Of a stretch of DNA of 64,000 bases, positions 15,365 through 23,079 are shown piece after piece (position 1 is the first letter of the stretch; every line of letters begins with the position of its first letter). The stretch covers positions 7,192,001 through 7,256,000 of the forward strand of contig NZ_JACIBV010000001.1 in assembly GCF_014195505.1 (NCBI RefSeq), in the 5' to 3' direction. Source of the DNA: Nonomuraea dietziae (lineage in GTDB: Bacteria > Actinomycetota > Actinomycetes > Streptosporangiales > Streptosporangiaceae). A program made the translations under genes and the position numbers. Below the pieces are notes generated by a model. That model worked only from the letters and a program-made list of their open reading frames with translations, had not been told where the DNA came from and did no database searches.

Positions 15365-16232
15365 GCTCATGGCGAAGAGCAACGGCATCGAGATCGCCTA
15401 CGACAGCTTCGGCGCCCCCGGTGACCGACCGCTCCTGCTGATCATGGGGCTGGGCTCGCAGCTCGTTCACTGGGACGAGGAGTTCTGCGAGCTCCTCGCC
15501 GCGAGGGGCCACCACGTCGTCCGCTACGACAACCGCGACGTGGGGCTCTCCACCCATCTCACCGAGGCGGGAGTGCCCGAGCTCGTCCCCGGTGCGGCCG
15601 CGCCCTACCTGCTGAGTGACATGGCAGACGACGCGGCCGGTCTCATGGACGCGCTCGGCTGGCCTGCCGCCCACGTGCTGGGCGTCTCCATGGGCGGCAT
15701 GATCGCCCAGGCGCTCGCCATCGGCCATCCCGACCGGGTGCTCTCGCTCACCTCGATCATGTCCACGCCCGGCCCCGACGTGGGACCGCCCACCCCCGAG
15801 GCGATGGCCGCGCTGTTCTCACCGCCCGCTCCCGACAGGCAGACCGCCGTCGAGCGGGCGCTCGAGGTCTGGGCGGTGATCGGCTCACCCGGCTACGAGA
15901 TGGACCGCGAGCGCATCGCGAAGGTCGCGGGCCTGGCCTACGACCGCGCCTACGACCCCGCCGGGACCACCCGCCAGCTCGCCGCGATCCTCGCCTCCGG
16001 TGACCGTACCGAGGGGCTGGGCGGGCTCACGATGCCCGCGCTGGTGATCCACGGCGAGGCCGACCCGCTGGTGCAGATCGCGGGCGGCAGGGCCACCGCG
16101 GCCGCCATCCCCGGCGCCACGCTGCTCACCTACCCCGGCATGGGGCACGACCTGCCCCGCCCGCTGTGGGAGGAGATCATGGACGCGGTCACAGCTGTTC
16201 AAGGCCGGCCTTCAGCCGCAGCAGCAGGCTGA
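15360..16232 (+). CDS. Alpha/beta hydrolase (RdmC-like)
   Basis: A 290-residue alpha/beta hydrolase. It has an oxyanion segment LLLIMGLGSQLVHWDEEF, nucleophile elbow GVSMGGM (Ser near 101), acid in HGEADPLV and catalytic His in GMGHDLP. This layout matches the esterase/methylesterase group that includes RdmC. The start could be ATG 15360 or ATG 15369 (MAKSNGIEIAYD); neither has a good RBS. The 3' end overlaps the convergent DUF4388-like gene by 44 bp. Confidence 0.9.
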   Translation: MTLMAKSNGIEIAYDSFGAPGDRPLLLIMGLGSQLVHWDEEFCELLAARGHHVVRYDNRDVGLSTHLTEAGVPELVPGAAAPYLLSDMADDAAGLMDALGWPAAHVLGVSMGGMIAQALAIGHPDRVLSLTSIMSTPGPDVGPPTPEAMAALFSPPAPDRQTAVERALEVWAVIGSPGYEMDRERIAKVAGLAYDRAYDPAGTTRQLAAILASGDRTEGLGGLTMPALVIHGEADPLVQIAGGRATAAAIPGATLLTYPGMGHDLPRPLWEEIMDAVTAVQGRPSAAAAG

Positions 16233-16947
16233 GCTCGGCGGGCTCGTGGCGCACGTCGGTGCCGGGCGGCTTGGCCGAGCGCCTCGGCAGGGCGGGCGCG
16301 CGCCTCGGCTTGACCAGAAGGTCGGCCGCCGCCAGCTCCCTCACGGCCAGCAGGACGGTGAAGGCCGTCCTGTCGAGCCTTCTGGCCAGTTCGAGCGGGG
16401 TGGCGGCGCCGTCGGCGTGCACGAGCACCTCCCACTGGCGGTCGGTCAGCGAGACCCGCTCGCCCGGCAGCCGGGGGACGGGGACCACGGGTGCGGCGTC
16501 GAGCTCGTCCGAAGGCCAGACCTGGTCGAGCTCCGCGGTCCTGCGCCCGCACTCCTCGATCAGTTCGCCGACCTCGAAGTGCCAGTGGGGGCCCAGCCAG
16601 TGGCGCTCGCTCGGGCGGAACTTCGGCCGCGCGTGGTCGAGCCCGAACAGCAGCAGGGCCGAGTCGAGCACGGTCCTGCGCAGAGCTTCGGCCAGCTCCT
16701 CGCGGGTCAGCAGGCCCTCGCTGAACAGCGGCTCGCCGCCCTCGCGCCTGGTCACGGCGCGCTCCATGTCGGCGGTGCTCACCCTGCCGCCACTGGTCAG
16801 GAGCTCCTCGACGCCCGGCGTCTCGGCGCTCTCCATGTAGGTCACCTTGCCTTCGAGCAGGTAGACCACCCCGGATCTGCCCACGCGCAGGGCACCCGAC
16901 GAGCAGACCCCCGCCAGCCCGGTGAGGAGGCTCTCCAGCGGACGCAC
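16189..16947 (-). CDS. DUF4388-like/winged-helix protein (paralogue B)
   Basis: A 252-residue orphan paralogue of the protein at 12244-13047: LLTGLAGVCSSGALRVGRSGVVYLLEGKVTYMESAETPG aligns at the N-terminus, RPKFRPSERHWLGPHW in the middle and LTDRQWEVLVHADGAATPLELARRLDR in the winged-helix part, ending with LSLLLRLKAGLEQL. It has no roadblock partner beside it. It may work with the roadblock proteins encoded 2.3 kb away. Confidence 0.72.
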   Translation of the reverse strand: MRPLESLLTGLAGVCSSGALRVGRSGVVYLLEGKVTYMESAETPGVEELLTSGGRVSTADMERAVTRREGGEPLFSEGLLTREELAEALRRTVLDSALLLFGLDHARPKFRPSERHWLGPHWHFEVGELIEECGRRTAELDQVWPSDELDAAPVVPVPRLPGERVSLTDRQWEVLVHADGAATPLELARRLDRTAFTVLLAVRELAAADLLVKPRRAPALPRRSAKPPGTDVRHEPAELSLLLRLKAGLEQL

Positions 16948-17041
16948 CGAGCCAGGCTATGAAGGCTTCGGCCGCGCCGGAAGAGGGGGGTAGAGGATAT
17001 GTTCCTCTTGGGAGGGGAAAAGGCTCACCGTATAGAAAAGA

Positions 17042-17401
17042 TCACTGTGCGTGATCGATGGCCTCGCGGCTCCCCATGATGCGCCCGACGTTCTGCTCGG
17101 CCCAGCGCGTGACGGCGGCGACAGGCTCGTGCAGCGAGCGTCCGAGCTCGCTGAGGGTGTACTCCACCCTGGGGGGCACCTCGGCGAAGATCTTCCTGGT
17201 CAGCAGTCCGTCGTACTCCATGGCGCGCAGCGTCTGGGTCAACACCTTCGGGGTGACGCCGCCGACGCGCCTGCGCAGCTCGGTGAAGCGCATCGGGCCG
17301 TCGGCCAGGCTCAGCAGCACCAGCACCGACCATTTGTCGCCGATGCGGTCGAGAACCAACCTGGTCGGGCAGTTCGGGTCGAAAGCATCGCCAGTATCCA
17401 T
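17042..17401 (-). CDS. HxlR-family transcriptional regulator
   Basis: A 119-residue winged-helix regulator of the HxlR (YybR) family: NCPTRLVLDRIGDKWSVLVLLSLADGPMRFTELRRRVGGVTPKVLTQTLR and GLLTRKIFAEVPPRVEYTLSELG are diagnostic. ATG 17401 is preferred over ATG 17437 because a palindrome lies between them. The N-terminal Cys (NCP) is typical of redox- or electrophile-sensing members. It is divergent from the NAD(P)-binding reductase, its probable target. Confidence 0.93.
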   Translation of the reverse strand: MDTGDAFDPNCPTRLVLDRIGDKWSVLVLLSLADGPMRFTELRRRVGGVTPKVLTQTLRAMEYDGLLTRKIFAEVPPRVEYTLSELGRSLHEPVAAVTRWAEQNVGRIMGSREAIDHAQ

Positions 17402-17430
17402 AAGGTACCTATAGCACGATGAAGTAATCA

Positions 17431-17445
17431 GTATCAAACGGATAC
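17431..17445. promoter_or_regulatory. Candidate HxlR operator
   Basis: GTATC-AAACG-GATAC is a perfect 5-bp inverted repeat in the 53-bp space between the divergent regulator and reductase genes, where an HxlR regulator would be expected to bind. Confidence 0.5.
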
Positions 17446-17454
17446 CATTGAGTT

Positions 17455-18060
17455 ATGAAGATCCTACTTTTCGGCGCCACCGGCATGATCGGTCAGCGCA
17501 TCGCGGCGGAGCTGGGCAATCGCGGTCACGAGGTCACAGGAATGAGCAGGTCGGGCCCGGTCAAGGGCGACGTGGCGCAGGCGGGCGAGCTCGCCAGGGG
17601 CTACGACGTGGTGGTCTCCGCCATCGCCCCGCCGCGCGACGGCTCCGAGCCCGAGGCGCCCTTCCTGGCCGCGAACAGGGCCCTCATCGACGGCGTCCGC
17701 GCGGCGGGCGTGAGGCGCCTGCTCACGGTGGGCGGCGCGGGCGGCCTCGAGGTCGCGCCGGGCGTCAGCCTCGTCGACACGCCCGGCTTCCCCGAGATCT
17801 ACAAAAAGGAGTCCCTCGCGGCGCGGGCCGTCTACGAGCAGCTCTACCGGAAGGTCGACGACCTCGACTGGACCTACGTCGCCCCCGCCGCGGAGATCGC
17901 CCCCGGCGACCGGACGGGCGTCTTCCGCCTGGGCGGCGACCAGCTGCTCACCGACGCGGACGGCAGGAGCTTCATCACCGCCGAGGACTTCGCGGTGGCC
18001 GTCGCCGACGAGGTGGAGAGCGGCGAGCACCCGCGGCGCAGGATCACCGTCGCCTACTGA
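17455..18060 (+). CDS. NAD(P)H-binding oxidoreductase (atypical SDR)
   Basis: A 201-residue atypical short-chain dehydrogenase. The nucleotide-binding motif GATGMIGQRIAAEL is at residues 8-21; DVVVSAIAPP, RRLLTVGGAGG and WTYVAPAAEIAPGDRTG follow the NmrA/YwnB-like pattern. It is short and lacks the YxxxK site. It is divergently paired with the HxlR regulator, suggesting control by electrophile or redox stress. It overlaps the convergent DUF4032 gene by 7 bp. Confidence 0.9.
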   Translation: MKILLFGATGMIGQRIAAELGNRGHEVTGMSRSGPVKGDVAQAGELARGYDVVVSAIAPPRDGSEPEAPFLAANRALIDGVRAAGVRRLLTVGGAGGLEVAPGVSLVDTPGFPEIYKKESLAARAVYEQLYRKVDDLDWTYVAPAAEIAPGDRTGVFRLGGDQLLTDADGRSFITAEDFAVAVADEVESGEHPRRRITVAY

Positions 18061-19259
18061 TCCTCTTCGGGAAGGAGCGCCTTCTCGTCGGGCTTGTGGA
18101 CCAGCACGGTGTCCACGTACGACTTCACCGCGGCGGGCAGGCCCACGTCGCCGCCCGCCGTCTCCGAGAGGTACCAGCGGTGGTCGAGCACCTCGTGGAA
18201 GAGCTGCGCCGGCTCCAGCTTGCGGCGCAGCTCCTCCGGGATGGCCTCTATCGTCGGCTGGAAGACCTCGGCCAGCCACCTGTGCGCCACGATCGCCTCG
18301 TCCTCGTGCCGCAGGCCCCTGGCCACGCGGAAGCCGTCGAGGTCGTTCAGCAGCCGCCGCGCCTGGTTCTCCTCGGTGTCGAGACCGGTCAGGCGCAGCA
18401 GGCGGCGCTGGTGGTGGCCGGCGTCGACGACCTTGGGGCGCACGATGAGCCGTCCCGTGCCGACCTTGCGCCGCACCATCATCTCGGCCACGTCGAAGCC
18501 GAGAAGGTTGAGGCGGCGGATGCGGTTCTCCACCTTGTGCCAGTCGACCTCCTCGATGATCTCGTCCTGCGTGATCTCCTCCCACAGCCGGTGGTAGCGG
18601 GAGGTGATCTGCTCGGCGGTGTCGAGCGGGTCGATCGAGGGGTGCAGCAGCCCGCCCGCCTCGAGGTCGAGCATCTCGCCGAACAGGTTCATGTAGGCGA
18701 TCTCGATGTCGTGCAGGCGCTGGCCCTCGCTGATCATCGGGTGCATGTCGCCGGTCTCGGCGTCGACGAGGTAGGCGGCGAAGGCCCCCGCGTCCCTGCG
18801 GAACAGCGTGTTGGACAGCGAGCAGTCGCCCCAGAAGAAGCCGTTGAGGTGCAGCCGGACCAGCAGCACGGCAAGCGCGTCGAGCAGGCGGGTGAGGGTG
18901 TCGGGGCGCAGGGTGCCCGACATGACGGCCCTGTAGGGGAGCGAGAACTGCAGGTGCCTGGTGATGAGCGCGGAGTCGAGCCCCTCGTCCCTGCCCGTCA
19001 CGTACGCCACGGGCTCGACCGCGGGCGCGTCCAGCCTGGCCAGGTCCCACAACAGCCGGTACTCCCTCTTGGCGTACCGCTCGCTGATCTCCTTGATCGC
19101 GTAGACCTTCCCGCCGAGCCTGGCGAAGCGCACCACGTGGCGGGAGATACCGCGTGGCAGGTCCACAAGGTGGCGGGCGGGCCACTCTTCCAGAGGGAGC
19201 TCCCAGGGGAGGCGGATGAGGTCGGGGTCGCCGAGCGCACCGGTGATCTGAAGCGGCAT
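18054..19259 (-). CDS. DUF4032 protein with kinase-like fold
   Basis: A 401-residue protein. VVRFARLGGKVYAIKEISERYAKREYRLLWDLARLDAPAVEPVAYV and LHLNGFFWGDCSLSNTLFRRDAGAFAAYLVDAETG resemble lipopolysaccharide-kinase-like domains, with Lys, Asp (GDCSLSN) and Asp (VDAE) in kinase order. The C-terminal half (VDWHKVENRIRRLNLLGFDVAEMM onward) is the DUF4032 region. No substrate is known. Only 11 bp separate its ATG from that of the divergent DUF885 gene. Confidence 0.88.
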   Translation of the reverse strand: MPLQITGALGDPDLIRLPWELPLEEWPARHLVDLPRGISRHVVRFARLGGKVYAIKEISERYAKREYRLLWDLARLDAPAVEPVAYVTGRDEGLDSALITRHLQFSLPYRAVMSGTLRPDTLTRLLDALAVLLVRLHLNGFFWGDCSLSNTLFRRDAGAFAAYLVDAETGDMHPMISEGQRLHDIEIAYMNLFGEMLDLEAGGLLHPSIDPLDTAEQITSRYHRLWEEITQDEIIEEVDWHKVENRIRRLNLLGFDVAEMMVRRKVGTGRLIVRPKVVDAGHHQRRLLRLTGLDTEENQARRLLNDLDGFRVARGLRHEDEAIVAHRWLAEVFQPTIEAIPEELRRKLEPAQLFHEVLDHRWYLSETAGGDVGLPAAVKSYVDTVLVHKPDEKALLPEEDQ

Positions 19260-19270
19260 TTCATCAGGAT

Positions 19271-20854
19271 ATGGTGCGGAAGGTGGACGAGTTTCTGACC
19301 TGGTACTTCACCCGTAACCCCATCTCCGCGACACTGCTGGGCGCCGAAGGCTACGACCGCACGCTCGGCGACTTCACCGAGGACGGCCTGCTGAACTACG
19401 AGCGCGAGCAGGCGGGGTGGCTGGAAAGGCTCGCGACGTGGGAGACCCCCACCGTCGACGACGAGATCGACCGTGACCTGGCCGTCTCCCAGCTGCGCGG
19501 CGACCTGGCGCTGGCCGCGTGGCCGTGGTGGCGCAGGGATCCCAGCGCCTACCTGGGCGGCGTCTTCGCCTCCCTGTTCGTGCCGTTCCAGCGGGCGCTC
19601 AAGCCGGAGTCCGAGCTGGTCGAGGCGGCGATCGCGCAGCTCGGCGAGGTGCCGGACGTGCTCGCGGCCTGCCGCGTCAACCTCGAGCCCGAGCTGGCGG
19701 CCGACCTGCAGGTGCAGCGCGCCCTCGGCCAGGCCCGCACCGCGAGGGGGCTGCTGACGCAGACCATCCCTTCGATGATCGACGACGCCGTCCTGAGCTC
19801 CAGGTTCGCCGTGGCGGCCGAGCCCGCCGCCCGCGCCTTCGACGGCTTCGTGACCTTCCTCGAGGGCTTCGAGGCCCGCGGCAGCTGGCGGATGGGGGAG
19901 AAGCTCTACACCACGCTGCTGACCGAGCGGGAGCTGCTCGGGTACGGCGCGGCGGGCCTGCACGAGCGAGGCAGGCAGCAGGTGGCGCTGCTCGACGCCG
20001 AGATGCGCGAGGCGGCCCGCAGGCTCGACGGCTCTGACGACTGGCGCGCGGCGGTGGCCGTCCTCGCCGACAACCACCCGCCGACCCTGGAGGCGATGCG
20101 CGCCGAGTACGAGGCGGAGACGCAGCGCGCCCGCGAGTTCGTCCGCGAGCGCGACCTGGTCACCTTCCCCGAGGGCGAGGAGTGCCTGGTGCTGCCCTCG
20201 GCCGCCTACAACAGGCCGATCCTGTCCGTCGCGCACTACATCTCGCCGCCGCCGCTGACCAGCTCGCGGCGCGGCTACTTCTTCGTGCCCTACACCCCCG
20301 ACGGCTTCACCGACGAGCAGGTACGGCAGCGCCTGCGCACCAACAGCCGCTTCCAGATGCCGGCGATCTCCGTCCACGAGGCCTACCCCGGCCACCACTG
20401 GCACCTGGCGCACAAGGCGGGCAACCCCAGGACGATCCGCAAGGTGTTCAGCACGCCGTACTTCAACGAGGGCTGGGGCCTCTACGTCGAGAAGATGATC
20501 AACGAGCAGGGCTACTTCGACACCCCGGCCACCGAGCTGGGCTACCTGGACGCGCGCATCTTCCGCGCCGCCCGCATGGTGGTCGACACCGCGCTGCACT
20601 GCGAGGAGATGTCCATCGAGGACGCCGAGGCGTACATGCTGGCCAACTCCTCGCTGTCGCCCGAGACCGCCAAGGGCGAGGTCAACCGCTACTGCGCGTG
20701 GCCCACCCAGGCTCCCTCCTACCTGACCGGCGCGATCGAGATCGAGCGGATCGGCAAGGCGTTCAGCGGGTCGCTCAAGGAGTTCCACGACAGGATCGCG
20801 GGCTCGGGCAGCCTGCCGCTCGGCCTGGCCGAGAAGGCCGCGCTCAGCGCCTAG
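19271..20854 (+). CDS. DUF885 family putative metallopeptidase
   Basis: A 527-residue protein with DEFLTWYFTRNPISATLLG at the N-terminus and the zinc-site-like motif HEAYPGHHWHLAH, then YFNEGWGLYVEKM and CEEMSIEDAEAYM. This DUF885 family is thought to be M32-like carboxypeptidase-related; activity is unproven. No signal peptide is seen. The last codons (EKAALSA) lie in a short tandem DNA repeat that continues past the stop. Confidence 0.9.
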   Translation: MVRKVDEFLTWYFTRNPISATLLGAEGYDRTLGDFTEDGLLNYEREQAGWLERLATWETPTVDDEIDRDLAVSQLRGDLALAAWPWWRRDPSAYLGGVFASLFVPFQRALKPESELVEAAIAQLGEVPDVLAACRVNLEPELAADLQVQRALGQARTARGLLTQTIPSMIDDAVLSSRFAVAAEPAARAFDGFVTFLEGFEARGSWRMGEKLYTTLLTERELLGYGAAGLHERGRQQVALLDAEMREAARRLDGSDDWRAAVAVLADNHPPTLEAMRAEYEAETQRAREFVRERDLVTFPEGEECLVLPSAAYNRPILSVAHYISPPPLTSSRRGYFFVPYTPDGFTDEQVRQRLRTNSRFQMPAISVHEAYPGHHWHLAHKAGNPRTIRKVFSTPYFNEGWGLYVEKMINEQGYFDTPATELGYLDARIFRAARMVVDTALHCEEMSIEDAEAYMLANSSLSPETAKGEVNRYCAWPTQAPSYLTGAIEIERIGKAFSGSLKEFHDRIAGSGSLPLGLAEKAALSA

Positions 20855-20902
20855 CGCGAGAAGCCCGCGATCAGCGCCTGGAGAAGGCCGCGCTCAGCGC
20901 CT
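20831..20902 (+). repeat. Three tandem copies of a ~23-bp sequence at a gene end
   Basis: GAGAAGGCCGCGCTCAGCGC occurs at 20831 and again at 20881; a degenerate copy (GAGAAGCCCGCGATCAGCGC) begins at 20858. The first copy contains the last codons of DUF885, and the third overlaps the 3' end of the aldolase gene. Confidence 0.85.
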
Positions 20903-21538
20903 GGGAAAGACGGGCGGGTTCGCCGCCCGCTCGACGACGGCGGCCAGCTGTTCGTCGGTGAGCACGACCGGCTTGCCGACGGACAGCCCCCGCACGTAGA
21001 CCTCGCACAGCCACTCGAGCAGCCGGGTGGCCTCGAAGGCCTGCTCCAGCGTGGCGCCGATGGTCACCCCTCCGTGGTTGGCCATCAGCGCCGCCTGCTT
21101 GCCCTCCATCGCCGTCCTGATGTTGGCGGCCAGCTCGGGCGTGCCGTAGGTGGCGTACTCGGCGACCTTCACCACGCCGCCGAGCAGCAGGGCGTTGTAG
21201 TGGACGGGTGGCAGCTCGGTCATGGTGGTCGCCACCACCGTGCCGAAGACGGCGTGCGTGTGCACGACGGCCTGCGCGGTGGTGCTCCCGTAGATCGCCA
21301 GGTGCATCGGGGTCTCCGAGGAGGGCTGCAGCTCACCCTCGACCAGGTAGCCCTCGACGTCCACGACCGGACACATCTCGGGGGTCAGCCGGTCGAGCGC
21401 GACGCCCGAGGGCGTGACGGCCACCAGGTCGCCGTGGCGCGCGCTCAGGTTCCCCGAGGAGCCGAGCACCAGCCCGAGCTCGACGGCGCGCCCGCCGTAC
21501 TCGCAGAGCTGCTGCCTGAGCTGGTCGATGGCGGTCAC
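20894..21538 (-). CDS. Class II aldolase/adducin family protein
   Basis: A 214-residue protein of the L-fuculose-phosphate aldolase type: GNLSARHGDLVAVTPSGV, catalytic Glu region SSETPMHLAIY, zinc ligands in VVHTHAVFGTVVA and MANHGGVTIG. ATG 21538 overlaps the TetR stop (ATGA), so it is translated with the regulator. It probably cleaves a phosphorylated sugar made by the divergent PfkB kinase; that link is inferred. Confidence 0.88.
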   Translation of the reverse strand: MTAIDQLRQQLCEYGGRAVELGLVLGSSGNLSARHGDLVAVTPSGVALDRLTPEMCPVVDVEGYLVEGELQPSSETPMHLAIYGSTTAQAVVHTHAVFGTVVATTMTELPPVHYNALLLGGVVKVAEYATYGTPELAANIRTAMEGKQAALMANHGGVTIGATLEQAFEATRLLEWLCEVYVRGLSVGKPVVLTDEQLAAVVERAANPPVFPRR

Positions 21539-22119
21539 AGTGCCTCCAGGGTCGTGGTCATGATGCGCTCCAGCTCTGCCCTGCCCAGCCGGCCAGGGTA
21601 GAGCAGCGCGCGCAGGCTCAGGCCGTCCACCAGGGCCAGCAGCCGTTCGGTCAGGTCGTCGAGGCCCTCGTCCGCGCGGATCTCTCCGGCCGCGCGCGCC
21701 TCCTCCAGCAGGCGCCGTACGGCGGCGCGCAGCTCGGCCGCCTCCGCCCTCTGCACCTCGGCCAGGCGCTCCACGGCGAGACTCCTGCTCCAGAAGCTGA
21801 TCTCCAGCCGGGTCTCCTGCGCGCGATCCTCGTCGAGCGGCAGGTTGTCCATCAGCACCTCGCGCAGCGCCGCCAGCCCCCGCGCGTCGCCCACCCGCTC
21901 GGTGATGCGCGCGCGGATGCGGCGATGGGAGTCGCGCAGCGCGGACAGAAGGATCTCGTCCTTGTCGGCGAAGTAGTGGGCCAGCACTCCGTTGGAGTAG
22001 CCCGCCTCCTTGGCGATCGCGCGGGAGGTGGCGGCGTCGATGCCGTCGCGCACGATGACGGCGGTCGCGGCGGACAGCACCTCGCGGCGGCGCTCGTCGT
22101 GGTCAACGATCTTCGGCAT
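21535..22119 (-). CDS. TetR/AcrR-family regulator
   Basis: A 194-residue repressor. The HTH is ATSRAIAKEAGYSNGVLAHYFADKDEILLSAL at about 30-60. It is the first gene of the minus-strand unit with aldolase and is divergent from the PfkB gene. A BetI-like C-terminal domain is plausible (LRALLYPGRLGRAELERIM). Likely local regulator of the catabolic genes. Confidence 0.92.
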   Translation of the reverse strand: MPKIVDHDERRREVLSAATAVIVRDGIDAATSRAIAKEAGYSNGVLAHYFADKDEILLSALRDSHRRIRARITERVGDARGLAALREVLMDNLPLDEDRAQETRLEISFWSRSLAVERLAEVQRAEAAELRAAVRRLLEEARAAGEIRADEGLDDLTERLLALVDGLSLRALLYPGRLGRAELERIMTTTLEAL

Positions 22120-22131
22120 GGTTCCAGCATA

Positions 22132-22160
22132 TTGACTTTTTATTCGGACGTCTGTCTACT
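22132..22160 (+). promoter_or_regulatory. Promoter of the PfkB kinase gene
   Basis: TTGACT (22132), 17-bp spacer and TCTACT (22155). The start point would coincide with ATG 22168, so the mRNA is likely leaderless. The spacer includes the palindrome GACGTC, where the divergent TetR protein could bind. Confidence 0.55.
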
Positions 22161-22167
22161 ACCGGCC

Positions 22168-23079
22168 ATGAGCGTGGTGACCGTAGGCGTGCACATCGTG
22201 GACATCCTCACCCGGCCCGTCGAGACGATCCCGGCGGGGCAGGACACGGTCCTGGTCGACCAGATCCGTCTCACGGCGGCGGGAGCGGCCGCGGGGACCG
22301 CCGTCGACCTGGTGAAGCTGGGCAACAAGGTGACGTCCATGGGCGCGATCGGCGACGACGAGCTCGGCGACTTCCTGCTGATGATCATGTCCAGGCACGG
22401 CGTGGACGTGTCGCTGCTGGCCCGCCGCACGGGCGAGCAGACCGCCGCCTCCATCCTGCCGATCAGGCCGGACGGCGGCAGGCCCAGCTTCCACGTGCCG
22501 GGCGCGAACCTGAGCGTGAGCCTGGCCGACCTCGACGTCGAGGTGCTGCGCGGCGCGAGGGCCGTCCACCTGGGCGGCATGGACGTCACCTTCGGCCTGG
22601 GCGAGCCCGCCTTCTTCGACGTCCTCGACTCCCTCAGGGAGCGCGGCACGATCGTCACCATGGACCTGCTGTCCGAGATGCCGGACCTGCTGGCCATGGC
22701 GAGGTCGTTCCTGCCGCACGTGGATCACGTGCTGCCCAACGCCGCGCAGGCGCTGGCCATGACGGGCGCGGACACCGTGGAGGAGGCCGCGGCCGCGCTC
22801 CTGGCCGACGGCGTCTCGGGGGTGCTGGTCACGCTCGGCGAGGAGGGCAGCCTCGTGGTCACCGCCGAGGGCTCGACCCGCGTCCCCGCACTGGAGGTGG
22901 AGGTCAACGACACCACCGGCTGCGGCGACGCCTACTGCGCGGGCTTCCTCACCGGGCTGCTGCGCGGACACGACGTCGTCACCGCCGCCCGGTGGGGCAC
23001 CGCGGCCGCGGCCCGCGTGGCCACCGGGCTCGGCTCGGACGCAGGCGATCTGGAAGGGATCTTCGATGAAGGACGCTGA
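22168..23079 (+). CDS. PfkB-family carbohydrate kinase
   Basis: A 303-residue ribokinase-type sugar kinase. GAAAGTAVDLVKLGNKVTSMGAIGDDELG is the N-terminal signature and DTTGCGDAYCAGFLTGL the C-terminal PfkB signature with the catalytic Asp (GCGDA). ATG 22168 is chosen because a promoter ends 7 bp before it and no earlier start has an RBS. The substrate is unknown. It overlaps the aminotransferase start by 14 bp, so the two are translated together. Confidence 0.92.
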   Translation: MSVVTVGVHIVDILTRPVETIPAGQDTVLVDQIRLTAAGAAAGTAVDLVKLGNKVTSMGAIGDDELGDFLLMIMSRHGVDVSLLARRTGEQTAASILPIRPDGGRPSFHVPGANLSVSLADLDVEVLRGARAVHLGGMDVTFGLGEPAFFDVLDSLRERGTIVTMDLLSEMPDLLAMARSFLPHVDHVLPNAAQALAMTGADTVEEAAAALLADGVSGVLVTLGEEGSLVVTAEGSTRVPALEVEVNDTTGCGDAYCAGFLTGLLRGHDVVTAARWGTAAAARVATGLGSDAGDLEGIFDEGR

